Notes under the pieces: model-generated
What the model saw: only the letters and a program-made list of their open reading frames with translations
Told to the model about the DNA's origin: nothing
Database searches by the model: none
Assembly: GCA_964598765.1 (NCBI GenBank)
Contig: CAZRCZ010000004.1
Coordinates: 184,164 to 248,163 of the forward strand
Length of the DNA: 64,000 nucleotides
Direction of reading: 5' to 3'
DNA from: CAZRCZ01 sp964598765
GTDB taxonomy: Bacteria > Sumerlaeota > Sumerlaeia > MVZB01 > JAJFLK01
Program-made: the position numbers and the translations under genes
In this document: positions 25,111-32,702 of the stretch, in pieces
Position numbering within the stretch: position 1 is the first letter of the stretch
How the letters are laid out: every line of letters begins with the position of its first letter

Positions 25111-27593
25111 CAAAACGAACTCTTAAAGCTGAAATGGACAAACTGCGTCTGATCTCCGCTTTGGCGGAGGATCGGCACGGCGAAATCCACGGCCACGGTC
25201 GCCTGACGGATGCTCATGCGCAATCCAACGCCGGTGGACATCCGGGGACCCTCATAGTTGAACGGATTCGCCCCCAGTAAGCCCGAATCCACAAAAAACA
25301 CGCCGGAGAGCGGCTCGTAAATCGGAACAAGAACCTCGTTGCGCACGAGTAGCTTGACCGCTCCGCCGACGCCGACCTCCGAATCCAGCGGGTCGCGAAG
25401 CCCCGCGCCGCGGAATTTGAAGCCGCGCAGATCATCCGCCCCGCCGAGGAAAAGCCGCTCGGTCAATCCGACCGTCGAAGCGTCGTAAGGAATCAACCCG
25501 AAACTGGGATTGGATCGAAAAACAAGGCCATACGGCAACTGACGATAAAATTCCGCGTTGCCGGTAAGCTTGACCAGCGGTCCTCCGCCGTAACCCGCTT
25601 CGAGTCCCCCCTCCAAAAGTCGTCCTTCCTTCGGATATTGGTAGGGATAACGCGTATCCTGACGGAACCCCAATCGCCCCGTGAGGACCGGATAGGAGGC
25701 ATTCAAGTCCTCCTTTGTGGTGATCCCCGAATCGGGATTTAACCGGACGAATTCGATCCGCGCGCGGACGGTCCGCTCCCAATCGTCATAAAGCGGATGG
25801 GACATCTCCACGGTCGTCCCGATGTTGTTTTGCGTGTAGCCCGTGGGACGGATCAAGCTGTAATAGACCGACGCCCGGAGCGCGTCGTCGGTCCCGTTGT
25901 AATGACGATCCAGATAACTGATCGAGGCGCTGGAGGCGCGCATCCCGATTTGAAGTTGGACGCGTAAATCGCGCGCCTCGCCGAAAAGATTGCGCTCGGT
26001 GAGCCAGACAAACCCGAAAACGCCGCTCACGTCGCCGTAGCCGATTCCGCCGCCGAAGTCCCCCGTGTTTCCCTCTTGCAGTTCGATCACCGCGTCGTTG
26101 ACTCGCGGGTTGGCGGTCGGTTCGTTGATGATCTTGATCGTCGGCTTCCCCTCGGGATTGTTGAAAACGCCAAGCCGATCCAGACGCCGAATCGTCTCCC
26201 GTTCCTTCCGTTTGCTGAACGTTTCTCCGGGTTTCAGCAAAACCTCCCGCATGATCGCCTCATCGCTGATCGGCGGCGCGAAGCGCCCGTAAAGTTTTCG
26301 GAAGAATCCGACGGTTTCCTCCTCCATCTCCTTGGGGCGTTGAATCTTAACCTTCCCGACGTAAATCCGGTCCTTCTCCGTAATCTGAATCGTTACGTTC
26401 ACCGCGTGATTTTCATGGTCGAATTCGTTGACCGGCTTGATTTCGGTCGTCAGAAATCCCGCGTCGAAATACAGATTGCGAAGCTCGTTCAGGGCGTGGG
26501 CGAATGTCTTGCCCTTGAACTCCGTTCCCGAAAGATTCTCGAAGGGAGCCAGAACTTCTTCGCGCGAGAAAAGCCTCGCGCCCCGAACGTCCACGCTGTT
26601 GAGAGTGTATTGTTCCCCTTCGCGGATCGTGATGACCGGCGTGATGACGTGCTTTCCTTTTTTCATCTCGTCGCGGAACGCGCCGCGCTCGATCGAGGCG
26701 TCGAAGTAGCCGTTGGAGGCGTAAAAATTCCGCAGGGCGTCCAGATCGTCCTCAAACGCCTTGTCGTCATAATAATTTTTGACGAACCACCAAGACCCTT
26801 TGGTCTGCAAATGAAACTTGAGCCGCGCGGTGGAAAAAATTTTGTTCCCCTCAAGCTCCACCTGATTGACGAGAATCTGCTCCCCTTCCTGAATGATGAT
26901 CTGAAGATCGGCGAGCGCGGGTTGCGGTTTGGCTTCGGCCGGTTTCGCCTCGGGCGGAGCCGGAGCCGTCTCCGGTTCCACGGGAGCGGTTTTAATGTCA
27001 ATTTTCGCCTGCGCCAATCCCAGCTTCTTGTATTCCTCCATGAGCGCATTCCGGAGCGATTTGATCACCCGCTCCTCCAGCGCGTCCCCCGATTTCAATT
27101 TTGCGATTTTTTCGATCCGCTCGGTCGTCAATTTGGAGTTGCCGAGGACCTGCATCTTGCGCAGGCGCGGAAATTCCTCGACGGTGAAAATCACCCGGAT
27201 TTTATTCTCCGGCATGTTCTCGACCCGCACCGCCACTTGCCTCATCAGCTCGCCGAGGCGCGTCACGTCCTCGCGCAGGACAATCGGATTGTAGGGTTCC
27301 TTCGCTTTGGTGGCCAGACGCGGAAGCAGATCCTCCGGCTTGTGGGCAACCAAGCCCTCAAACTTGATCTCGCCGACGCGCATCGGCTCGGCTTCCTGCG
27401 TCGTCGTGGTTTTCTTGTCGGTGGATTGAACCTGCGGCGCGGTGAAGGTCTTGTGTCCCTTGCCGGGCGCTTGTCCTTGGGCCGGGCTTCGCGATTTTTC
27501 CGCTCCCATGGCCGACCAAGGCAAACCCAGCCCAATCGCCGCCATCAGAACCAAAACCACCGTTCGCGTTCTACTGATCTGGATACAATTCAT
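25110..27593 (-). CDS. bamA: Outer membrane protein assembly factor BamA
   Basis: Core of the machine that folds beta-barrel proteins into the outer membrane. 827 residues with a signal peptide (about 1-30, ending SAMGA), an unusual charged/Gln-rich spacer to about 65, then tandem POTRA domains to about 430. Recognisable POTRA elements are MRVGEIKFEGL, RKMQVLGNSKLTTERI and YTLNSVDVRGARLFS. The C-terminal half is an Omp85 barrel with the conserved DDLRGF loop (VRGF/Y motif) and a terminal aromatic residue (HFSFKSSF). A Pro/Ala/Glu-rich insert (about residues 206-227) interrupts the POTRA region. Its leader contains a purine-rich repeat. No ompH/skp or lpx genes follow, unlike in Proteobacteria. 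Confidence 0.94.
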   Translation of the reverse strand: MNCIQISRTRTVVLVLMAAIGLGLPWSAMGAEKSRSPAQGQAPGKGHKTFTAPQVQSTDKKTTTTQEAEPMRVGEIKFEGLVAHKPEDLLPRLATKAKEPYNPIVLREDVTRLGELMRQVAVRVENMPENKIRVIFTVEEFPRLRKMQVLGNSKLTTERIEKIAKLKSGDALEERVIKSLRNALMEEYKKLGLAQAKIDIKTAPVEPETAPAPPEAKPAEAKPQPALADLQIIIQEGEQILVNQVELEGNKIFSTARLKFHLQTKGSWWFVKNYYDDKAFEDDLDALRNFYASNGYFDASIERGAFRDEMKKGKHVITPVITIREGEQYTLNSVDVRGARLFSREEVLAPFENLSGTEFKGKTFAHALNELRNLYFDAGFLTTEIKPVNEFDHENHAVNVTIQITEKDRIYVGKVKIQRPKEMEEETVGFFRKLYGRFAPPISDEAIMREVLLKPGETFSKRKERETIRRLDRLGVFNNPEGKPTIKIINEPTANPRVNDAVIELQEGNTGDFGGGIGYGDVSGVFGFVWLTERNLFGEARDLRVQLQIGMRASSASISYLDRHYNGTDDALRASVYYSLIRPTGYTQNNIGTTVEMSHPLYDDWERTVRARIEFVRLNPDSGITTKEDLNASYPVLTGRLGFRQDTRYPYQYPKEGRLLEGGLEAGYGGGPLVKLTGNAEFYRQLPYGLVFRSNPSFGLIPYDASTVGLTERLFLGGADDLRGFKFRGAGLRDPLDSEVGVGGAVKLLVRNEVLVPIYEPLSGVFFVDSGLLGANPFNYEGPRMSTGVGLRMSIRQATVAVDFAVPILRQSGDQTQFVHFSFKSSF

Positions 27594-27597
27594 CCGC

Positions 27598-27636
27598 TGT
27601 TTCTTGCTCTTGCTCTTAATCTTGCTCTTGCTCTAA
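27598..27636 (-). repeat. Purine-rich hexamer tract in the bamA leader
   Basis: On the minus strand the sequence consists of GAGCAA and GATTAA units running to within about 5 bp of the bamA start codon, where it also supplies the purine-rich region expected for ribosome binding. Same family as 7391 and 43558. Confidence 0.75.
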
Positions 27637-27749
27637 CGCGAAAATGGACGCCTTCCCATGCGCCGCTCAATGTTCTCCATTGGAGCTGAAATTGCAATCT
27701 CTTTGAGGGGGAATAAACTCGAAGACACGAAGGAGGCACGACCGACCGA

Positions 27750-28727
27750 CTATGCCTTCTCGTCGGATCCGTAAAATCTTTTGAGTGCTTCGTCCAAATC
27801 GTCTTCAAAAGCGAGGACAAAACCGATTCGGCATCGAGTCATAATGCTCAAGGCCAAAATGACGGTCAGATCGAGAAGATCGGCGGATGCGACGGTGATC
27901 GTCCTTTCGATTTTCTCAACTGGAATGACGCGACGCTTTCGGGCAAATTCGGAAGGAATCATGGCAAGAACTTCAGGGTCAATCTCGCGGTCGGCCAAGG
28001 TGGTGATGATAGGAACATTCAGACGCTCTGCAATCGTCTTGGTCATAGACCGAGCCGTGATACCGCAAACCGCGCAGATAGTTCCCATCAAGCTCGCGCC
28101 TGTCCTCCGGTGGATTTCATAAGCGCGATCCAGTCGTTCCCATGAAAACCCAGTCCCCCATGCCTTCCACAAATCCAACAAGCTCTCTTCAGATTTAACC
28201 AACCATGGAAAAATGTCATACGGCAGAGTCAGGCTTGGTTTGGACGCCCCGGCGCCATTCGAGTCCGTGGTTGCTTTGTCCGAATTCGATCCTTCGATAA
28301 CATTGATTACCTCACGCTTGGCTTTCTCGAAGTTCAGGCCAAGCTGTTTCAAGCATTTTCCGGGGATGGTGTCTTCCGCCTGAACCAACCTAAGTAGCAG
28401 GTGCTCGGTTCCCACCCAACCGTGGCGCATGGAATTGGAGACTTGGCGGCTTCCCTCAAGGACGTGCTTGGCTTCCTCGTTTGGCGCAAACAACCCTACC
28501 ATCGGTCCGGATCCCGTCTTGACAATCAGTTCAATCGCGTCTTTTACCTCTTCGAGGTCAATACCAAGATTCGTAAGGGTCTCGACCGCCAAACCATCCC
28601 CTTTGCGAATGATCGCTAAAAGATAATGTTCCGGACCGATGTAATCGTGCCCCAGCCGTCCCGCTTCCGCCTTGGAAAGTTTCAAGACTTCCCTCATTCC
28701 GGGCGTGTAGGGAGTTTTGTCAATCAT
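27750..28727 (-). CDS. Clp-N / MshEN (GspE N-domain) fusion protein, no ATPase
   Basis: 325 residues with an architecture I do not know from characterised proteins. Residues 8-150 are a double Clp N-terminal domain: LSKAEAGRLGHDYIGPEHYLLAII is repeated as SNSMRHGWVGTEHLLLRLV, as in ClpC/ClpA where it binds substrates and adaptors. A Ser/Asn-rich linker follows (147-165). Residues 195-320 match the MshEN/GspE N-terminal domain: GASLMGTICAVCGIT, IDPEVLAMIPSEFARKRRVIPV, ITVASADLLDL, as in PilB/MshE where it binds cyclic-di-GMP or partner proteins. No Walker motifs are present, so it cannot be an unfoldase or pilus motor. ATG at 28727 matches the Clp-N start; longer starts upstream have no similarity. 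Isolated upstream of bamA. Confidence 0.82.
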   Translation of the reverse strand: MIDKTPYTPGMREVLKLSKAEAGRLGHDYIGPEHYLLAIIRKGDGLAVETLTNLGIDLEEVKDAIELIVKTGSGPMVGLFAPNEEAKHVLEGSRQVSNSMRHGWVGTEHLLLRLVQAEDTIPGKCLKQLGLNFEKAKREVINVIEGSNSDKATTDSNGAGASKPSLTLPYDIFPWLVKSEESLLDLWKAWGTGFSWERLDRAYEIHRRTGASLMGTICAVCGITARSMTKTIAERLNVPIITTLADREIDPEVLAMIPSEFARKRRVIPVEKIERTITVASADLLDLTVILALSIMTRCRIGFVLAFEDDLDEALKRFYGSDEKA

Positions 28728-28742
28728 CTGGCCGCTTATCCT

Positions 28743-28970
28743 CTCTCCGTGCTCCGCGACTCTGCGTTTTGAAAATCCCTTTCCCCCCACCGTTCGGCCT
28801 ATTTTGAGCCAGAGGGGTCTCAAATCTCAATCCTTCCGAACATATTACGGAACTTTTTGAGGCGGGTCGGGATGGAGCAAGAGTAAGAGCAAGAAAAAAA
28901 GAAATTCATCCGCGCAATCTGTGTAATCTGTGGCTTCTTCTTCTTGGCGGCCTTGGCGTCTTGGCGGTTC
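28743..28970. repeat. Mixed degenerate repeats between divergent genes
   Basis: From left to right: CTCCGTGCTCCGCGACTCTGCG (28747 on), a purine tract GAGCAAGAGTAAGAGCAAG at 28875-28893, ATCTGTGTAATCTGTGG (28917 on), and GGCGGCCTTGGCGTCTTGGCGG near 28950. All are relatives of motifs found elsewhere in the window. The region holds the start signals of the Clp-N fusion gene and of araB, but no clear promoter was recognised. Confidence 0.6.
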
Positions 28971-29016
28971 AAAATTGAATTTACGATCCGCCCCCTCTCG
29001 TCCATAATCTCCCCCC

Positions 29017-30756
29017 ATGACTTCCCTCGCAAGACCCGCGAAAAAATCCGCAATCCGTTACGCCATCGGGCTGGACTTCGGAACCAACTCCGCCCGATGC
29101 CTGATCGTCCGCGTGAGCGACGGCGCGGAAATCGCCTCGGCGATTCATCCCTATTCAAGCGGCGAGGCCGGAATTTTGCTCGACCGCAAAAATCCCCATC
29201 TCGCCCGGCAACATCCCGCCGATTATCTCGCGGTTCTGGAAAAAGCCGTTCCGCGCGCGATTCAATCGGCGCGAAAAAAGGACCGCCGCTTTTCCCCCGA
29301 AGCAGTCATCGGCGTCGGCGTGGACACGACCGGCTCGACCCCGCTTCCCGTGGACGCGCAAGGCCGACCGCTCGCGCTCGATCCGCGATTCAAAAAGAAT
29401 CTCAACGCGATGGCGTGGCTTTGGAAAGACCACACCGCGACCGAGGAAGCGGGCGAAATCACGCGCCGGGCCGCCGCCGAACATCCCGAATACCTCGCCA
29501 AATGCGGCGGCGTTTATTCCTCCGAATGGTTCTGGTCGAAAATTTGGCATTGCCTCAACGCCGCGCCTGACGTTTTTCGCGCCGCCTACGCATGGATTGA
29601 ACTTTGCGATTGGATACCCGCCGTCCTCACCGGCCAAACGACCCCGAGCCAATTCAAGATCGGCATCTGCGCCGCCGGACACAAAGGGATGTTCCATGCC
29701 GATTGGAGAGGCTGGCCCGCGCGCGAATTTCTGGCGGGTCTCGCGCCCGAACTCGGGGCCTTGCGCGACCGTCTTGCGCCGCAAGCCTTCACTTCCGACC
29801 ACTCCGCCGGAACGCTCTCGCCCCAATGGAGCGCGAAGTGGGGATTGCCCGCCGATAACCCGGTCGTCATTCCGGTCGCCGTCGGCGCGCTCGACGCCCA
29901 TCTCGGCGCGGTCGGCTCCGGCATCCGCCCCGGAACGCTGGTCAAGATCATGGGAACCTCGACCTGCGACATGATGGTCTGGCCCGCCGAGCAATCCCCG
30001 CCCGACATTCCCGGGGTCTGCGGCATCGTGCCCGGCTCGATTCTCCCCGACTGCACCGGCATCGAGGCCGGACAATCCGCCGTCGGCGATCTTTTCAATT
30101 GGTTCGTCCAATATCTTCAACCCGGCGGCGCGAAGACCGGATCGCACGAAGCGCTGACGAAGAAAGCGGCGAAATTGCGTCCGGGCGAATCGGGTCTGCT
30201 CGCGCTGGATTGGAACAACGGCAATCGTTGCGTTCTCGTGGATCAACGCCTCACGGGACTGTTGCTCGGCCAAACGCTCCAGACTCGCCCCGAGGAAATC
30301 TACCGCGCCTTGATCGAGGCCACCGCTTTCGGCGCGCTCATCATCATCAATCGGTTGGAGGAATACGGCGTCAAAATCGCCGAAGTCGTCAACTGCGGCG
30401 GCATCGCCGAAAAAAATCCGTTCGTCATGCAACTTTACGCGGACGTGACGGGTCGCCCGATGAAGCTGGCCCGATCCGGCCAAGCGTGCGCCTTGGGCGC
30501 GGCGATCTGCGGCGTGGTCGTGGCCCGAAAGGAGGCCGGCGGATACGATTCTTTCGGCGAAGCTTCCGCCCGCATGACCGGCGTCAAGAATCGCGTCTTC
30601 GCGCCCGAACCCAAGGCTCATGCCGTTTACCGCGAACTGTTCGCCCTGTATAAGGAACTCCACGACGCCTTCGGCACGACCTCATGGAACGGAAATTTGG
30701 CGAAGGTCATGAAGCGCCTCTTGGAATTGCGAAGCCGAAATTGCTATAAGGCATGA
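29017..30756 (+). CDS. araB: Ribulokinase
   Basis: Phosphorylates L-ribulose (and related ketopentoses) with ATP in the L-arabinose pathway. 579 residues, close to the 566 of E. coli AraB. FGGY kinase fold: YAIGLDFGTNSARCLIVRV at the start, then VIGVGVDTTGSTPLPVD, both ribulokinase-type, and the AraB-typical block KLRPGESGLLALDWNNGNRC. The second ATP-site motif is VVNCGGIAEKNPFVMQLYADV, and the end has GQACALGAAICG. No araA, araD or araC is adjacent, so the gene is an orphan of its pathway here. A purine-rich tract lies 120 bp upstream, and a strong inverted repeat begins 4 bp after the stop. Confidence 0.95.
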   Translation: MTSLARPAKKSAIRYAIGLDFGTNSARCLIVRVSDGAEIASAIHPYSSGEAGILLDRKNPHLARQHPADYLAVLEKAVPRAIQSARKKDRRFSPEAVIGVGVDTTGSTPLPVDAQGRPLALDPRFKKNLNAMAWLWKDHTATEEAGEITRRAAAEHPEYLAKCGGVYSSEWFWSKIWHCLNAAPDVFRAAYAWIELCDWIPAVLTGQTTPSQFKIGICAAGHKGMFHADWRGWPAREFLAGLAPELGALRDRLAPQAFTSDHSAGTLSPQWSAKWGLPADNPVVIPVAVGALDAHLGAVGSGIRPGTLVKIMGTSTCDMMVWPAEQSPPDIPGVCGIVPGSILPDCTGIEAGQSAVGDLFNWFVQYLQPGGAKTGSHEALTKKAAKLRPGESGLLALDWNNGNRCVLVDQRLTGLLLGQTLQTRPEEIYRALIEATAFGALIIINRLEEYGVKIAEVVNCGGIAEKNPFVMQLYADVTGRPMKLARSGQACALGAAICGVVVARKEAGGYDSFGEASARMTGVKNRVFAPEPKAHAVYRELFALYKELHDAFGTTSWNGNLAKVMKRLLELRSRNCYKA

Positions 30757-30759
30757 ATG

Positions 30760-30814
30760 GACAGGATTCACAAGATTGACAGGATGAGATTCGGCAAATC
30801 TTGTGAATCCTGTC
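30760..30814. repeat. 18-bp perfect inverted repeat after araB
   Basis: Left arm GACAGGATTCACAAGATT (30760-30777) is perfectly complementary to 30797-30814 across a 19-nt loop that itself repeats GACAGGATGAGA. A further tandem CAATCCTGTC follows. It could stop transcription after araB, but there is no T tract typical of an intrinsic terminator. Confidence 0.8.
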
Positions 30815-30961
30815 AATCCTGTCTCATTTACCGAGTTTGGGGCGACCATTTTGAGATGCGCGCCATGAGCGTGCCGCATTGCAATTCCGCGCGCTTCGTG
30901 GTAGCAAGGATCGGAAATTCGGCGACTGGCTCGCGGGGTTCGTCTGTGCGCCTCCCAAACC

Positions 30962-30984
30962 CCTCTCTCTTCTGAAGGGAGAGG
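30962..30984. repeat. CCTCTC/GGGAGAGG hairpin
   Basis: CCTCTCTCTT pairs with AAGGGAGAGG (one mismatch) around a 3-nt loop. A near-identical hairpin with a perfect stem is at 39100-39122. Confidence 0.65.
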
Positions 30985-31067
30985 AAAGGGTGAGGGTTCA
31001 ATGGCGCGATTCCCGGATTCCCCTCCACGATGGAAACACGACGGAGCCATGGACGTTCAAATGACCG

Positions 31068-31105
31068 CAAAACGAATTACTTTTGGAGTAAACGTCCCCC
31101 TTGTC
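31068..31105 (-). repeat. Island repeat, left inverted copy
   Basis: Minus-strand copy of a 34-nt motif containing GGGACGTTTACTCCAAAAG then TAATTCGTTTT. It faces the copy at 31578-31615 (three mismatches), so the two flank the small gene at 31118-31549 as inverted repeats. Confidence 0.75.
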
Positions 31106-31117
31106 GGGAGGCCCATA

Positions 31118-31549
31118 TTGAAACGTAAGAACGCATATCAAGCACTTGTGATCTCCATGTCACTAAGTGCCTTTCTCCTTTTGGCTTATTATGTATTTAT
31201 AATTATTGAGCCAATCGTTAGGGCCGAATTTCAATATTCTAAGAGGACCCACGCCCGTCTTAGCGCAATTCCTCTTAACATGCTTAAGTTTAAGGCGGAA
31301 TCCGCATCAGTTATCATGAGTATTGAGAGATATAAGGATGCACATGGCTCTTACCCCGATGATGCTTCTGTTTTTGTTATCCTACTATCACAGGATGAAC
31401 TGTCCTCTCCTAGTTTTGGTATGAGGGAGTGGAAGTTTAGATCACAAGGTACAGGTTACGAGTTATCCGTTCCAGATGTTGATAGCGAAAGTGGTTACCC
31501 ATGCTTTCTCTATAGGTCTGAGGATAGTTACTGGGGATATGACGGATAG
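31118..31549 (+). CDS. A+T-rich membrane-anchored small protein, pilin-like features
   Basis: 143 residues of unknown function. TTG at 31118 is taken as start because GGGAGG sits 6 bp upstream; ATG codons further up fall inside the flanking repeat and look incidental. The N-terminus is basic (KRKNAYQ) followed by one membrane segment (about 9-31). The soluble part contains IERYKDAHGSYPDDASVF, the phrase seen in type II secretion/type IV pilin-like proteins, and ends with ESGYPCFLYRSEDSYWGYDG. It lacks the pilin prepilin-peptidase site, so it is not called a pilin. Codon use is clearly more A+T-rich than its neighbours and it is bracketed by inverted repeats, both signs of acquisition. Confidence 0.6.
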   Translation: MKRKNAYQALVISMSLSAFLLLAYYVFIIIEPIVRAEFQYSKRTHARLSAIPLNMLKFKAESASVIMSIERYKDAHGSYPDDASVFVILLSQDELSSPSFGMREWKFRSQGTGYELSVPDVDSESGYPCFLYRSEDSYWGYDG

Positions 31550-31577
31550 AACAATGAAATCAAGGGACGGATCAAGG

Positions 31578-31615
31578 GACCAAGCGGGACGTTGACTACA
31601 AAAGTAATTCGTTTT
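31578..31615 (+). repeat. Island repeat, right copy
   Basis: Contains GGGACGTTGACTACAAAAG then TAATTCGTTTT, the same motif as 31068-31105 in opposite orientation. A third copy in this orientation lies at 31769-31806. Confidence 0.75.
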
Positions 31616-31646
31616 TCCGTAACGGAGACGAGGGCGAGGGCGCCAC

Positions 31647-31711
31647 GGCGATGGTTCCGTGGTCGGTATTGCAGGATGTCGCGGCGCGGAGCGCCCCTCC
31701 CACCTTGAAGA
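31647..31711 (+). repeat. 65-bp direct repeat, copy 1
   Basis: Matches 32703-32767 at 62 of 65 positions, over a block running from GGCGATGGTTCC through GCAGGATGTCGCGGCGCGG to CCCACCTTGAAGA. The two copies enclose the toxin-antitoxin module. The rest of the gap 31550-31932 holds only repeat sequence; no gene was seen. Confidence 0.85.
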
Positions 31712-31768
31712 AGGGATGCGGGATGAAGGATGAGGGATGAAGGAACGACCGCCAAAAGCAAAGGGGGG

Positions 31769-31806
31769 ACCAAGGGGGACGTTTACTACAAAAGTGATTC
31801 GATTTG
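31769..31806 (+). repeat. Island repeat, third copy
   Basis: GGGGGACGTTTACTACAAAAG followed by GATTCGATTT (one base changed from the TAATTCGTTTT form). Same orientation as 31578-31615. Confidence 0.7.
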
Positions 31807-31932
31807 AAAAAAAGAGGTCAAACGCTACGAGAGATACCGAAAACAGACTCCGGCATAGTTCGCCAACCGGCAGGATTGGTAGGAAAGTCTTGGTGGCTCA
31901 GGCGTCCCGCCTGCGAATCCGCATTACCACGA

Positions 31933-32277
31933 TTACAAGCGTGCGCCGGACTGCAGGATGGTTTCTTTGGCGCGGGATCGCCGCTTAGTCGCGCCCGGAA
32001 CAACCGAAATGCGCAGACCCAAAGGTTTCAGGATGTCCTGTAACGTGAGCAGGGTGGGATTCCCCTTTTTGGAAAGGATTTTGTAGAGGCTCGGGCGTTT
32101 GACGCCCACGCGGCGCGCCAGCGGACCGATGCCCCCTCCGGCTTCCACCACGTCCCGTAGCGCGATCATGAAAGCCGCCTCATCCCTTTGCGCCAGCGTT
32201 TGGGCGAGATACTCGGCGGCGTAAGCAGGGTCCGATAGACGCTTGAGAAGATCAGTCTTGTAATTTTTCAGCCGCAT
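31933..32277 (-). CDS. Antitoxin of a type II toxin-antitoxin pair (HTH, addiction-module antidote family)
   Basis: 114 residues of the addiction-module antidote family found with HigB/RelE-like toxins. The N-terminal YKTDLLKRLSDPAYAAEYL and the helix-turn-helix at about 49-70 (GIGPLARRVGVKRPSLYKIL) are typical; the latter binds the operator and represses the pair. The C-terminus (GLRISVVPG) is the usual end of the domain, followed by about 20 basic residues of tail. Its ATG lies 26 bp inside the toxin gene's 3' end, so toxin is translated first and antitoxin is coupled to it, the HigBA order. It should neutralise the toxin by direct binding (family knowledge). Confidence 0.9.
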   Translation of the reverse strand: MRLKNYKTDLLKRLSDPAYAAEYLAQTLAQRDEAAFMIALRDVVEAGGGIGPLARRVGVKRPSLYKILSKKGNPTLLTLQDILKPLGLRISVVPGATKRRSRAKETILQSGARL

Positions 32278-32596
32278 GTTCCTTGAACTCCTTCCAAAAT
32301 TGTTGCGCGCGCCGGATGTCGCGCCGCTGACTGCCTTTGTCGCCGCCGCCCAAGAGAATCACAATCCTCCGGCCGTGGAGGGCGTAAAAAACCCGGAGCC
32401 CCGGACCGAGCGAAATCCGCAACTCGAACACACCTTCGCCAAGCGATTTGCAATCGCCGAGGTTTCCGGCTCGCGCGCGAGCGAGCCGTGCGTCCACCGC
32501 CGCCTGCATTCTTCGATCGCGCAGGGAATCGAACCATTCATCAAAGGGAACAACCCCGCTTGGGAGCTCGAGTTTTCTGATTTCCCTTTCGATCAC
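32252..32596 (-). CDS. Toxin of a type II toxin-antitoxin pair (RelE/HigB-like killer protein)
   Basis: 114 residues of the RelE/ParE superfamily, addiction-module killer subgroup. Recognisable are PFDEWFDSLRDRRMQAAVDARLAR near the start in broken form (PFDEWFDSL, AAVDARLAR), KSLGEGVFELRISLGPGLRVFY as the beta-sheet core (GEGVFELRI, GLRVFYAL), then VILLGGGDKGSQRRDI, which carries the basic patch. Family members cleave mRNA at the ribosome. The start codon is GTG at 32596, with no Shine-Dalgarno sequence; the predicted -10 box lies so close that the transcript would be leaderless. It overlaps the antitoxin gene by 26 bp and is preceded by a perfect palindromic operator. Confidence 0.9.
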   Translation of the reverse strand: MIEREIRKLELPSGVVPFDEWFDSLRDRRMQAAVDARLARARAGNLGDCKSLGEGVFELRISLGPGLRVFYALHGRRIVILLGGGDKGSQRRDIRRAQQFWKEFKEHAAEKLQD

Positions 32597-32602
32597 CCGC
32601 CA

Positions 32603-32624
32603 ATTGTAATCTATAGATTACAAT
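32603..32624. promoter_or_regulatory. Perfect 22-bp palindromic operator of the toxin-antitoxin pair
   Basis: Half-site ATTGTAATCTA repeated in perfect inversion, centred between 32613 and 32614. It overlaps the -10 box and spacer of the predicted promoter, the usual position for a TA autorepressor site. The antitoxin's helix-turn-helix is the expected ligand. Confidence 0.8.
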
Positions 32625-32632
32625 CATGTCAA
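32603..32632 (-). promoter_or_regulatory. Sigma-70-type promoter of the toxin-antitoxin pair
   Basis: On the minus strand TTGACA (32632-32627) and TACAAT (32608-32603) are separated by 18 bp. A start about 7 bp past the -10 box falls at the toxin's GTG codon (32596), predicting a leaderless mRNA. Confidence 0.7.
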
Positions 32633-32702
32633 CTGGTTTGCGGAGGGCGGAGACGAGGGGGGACGTTGAGACGGAGAACGCAAGAGGAGGCGCGGTTCCA
32701 AT

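Noticed and set aside
29155..30663. 502-codon minus-strand frame opposite araB
   Set aside because: Ribulokinase motifs fix the plus strand as coding.
30760..30814. Intrinsic terminator for araB
   Set aside because: The stem is strong but no T tract follows the right arm, so it is listed as a repeat only.
31001..31117. ATG starts upstream of the A+T-rich small gene
   Set aside because: These codons lie in or before the flanking repeat; TTG 31118 has a well-placed GGGAGG and begins a sensible anchor.
31118..31549. Type IV pilin or pseudopilin
   Set aside because: The RYKDAHGSYPDD phrase is pilin-like, but there is no prepilin-peptidase G-[FM]-[ST]-x-x-E site at the anchor.
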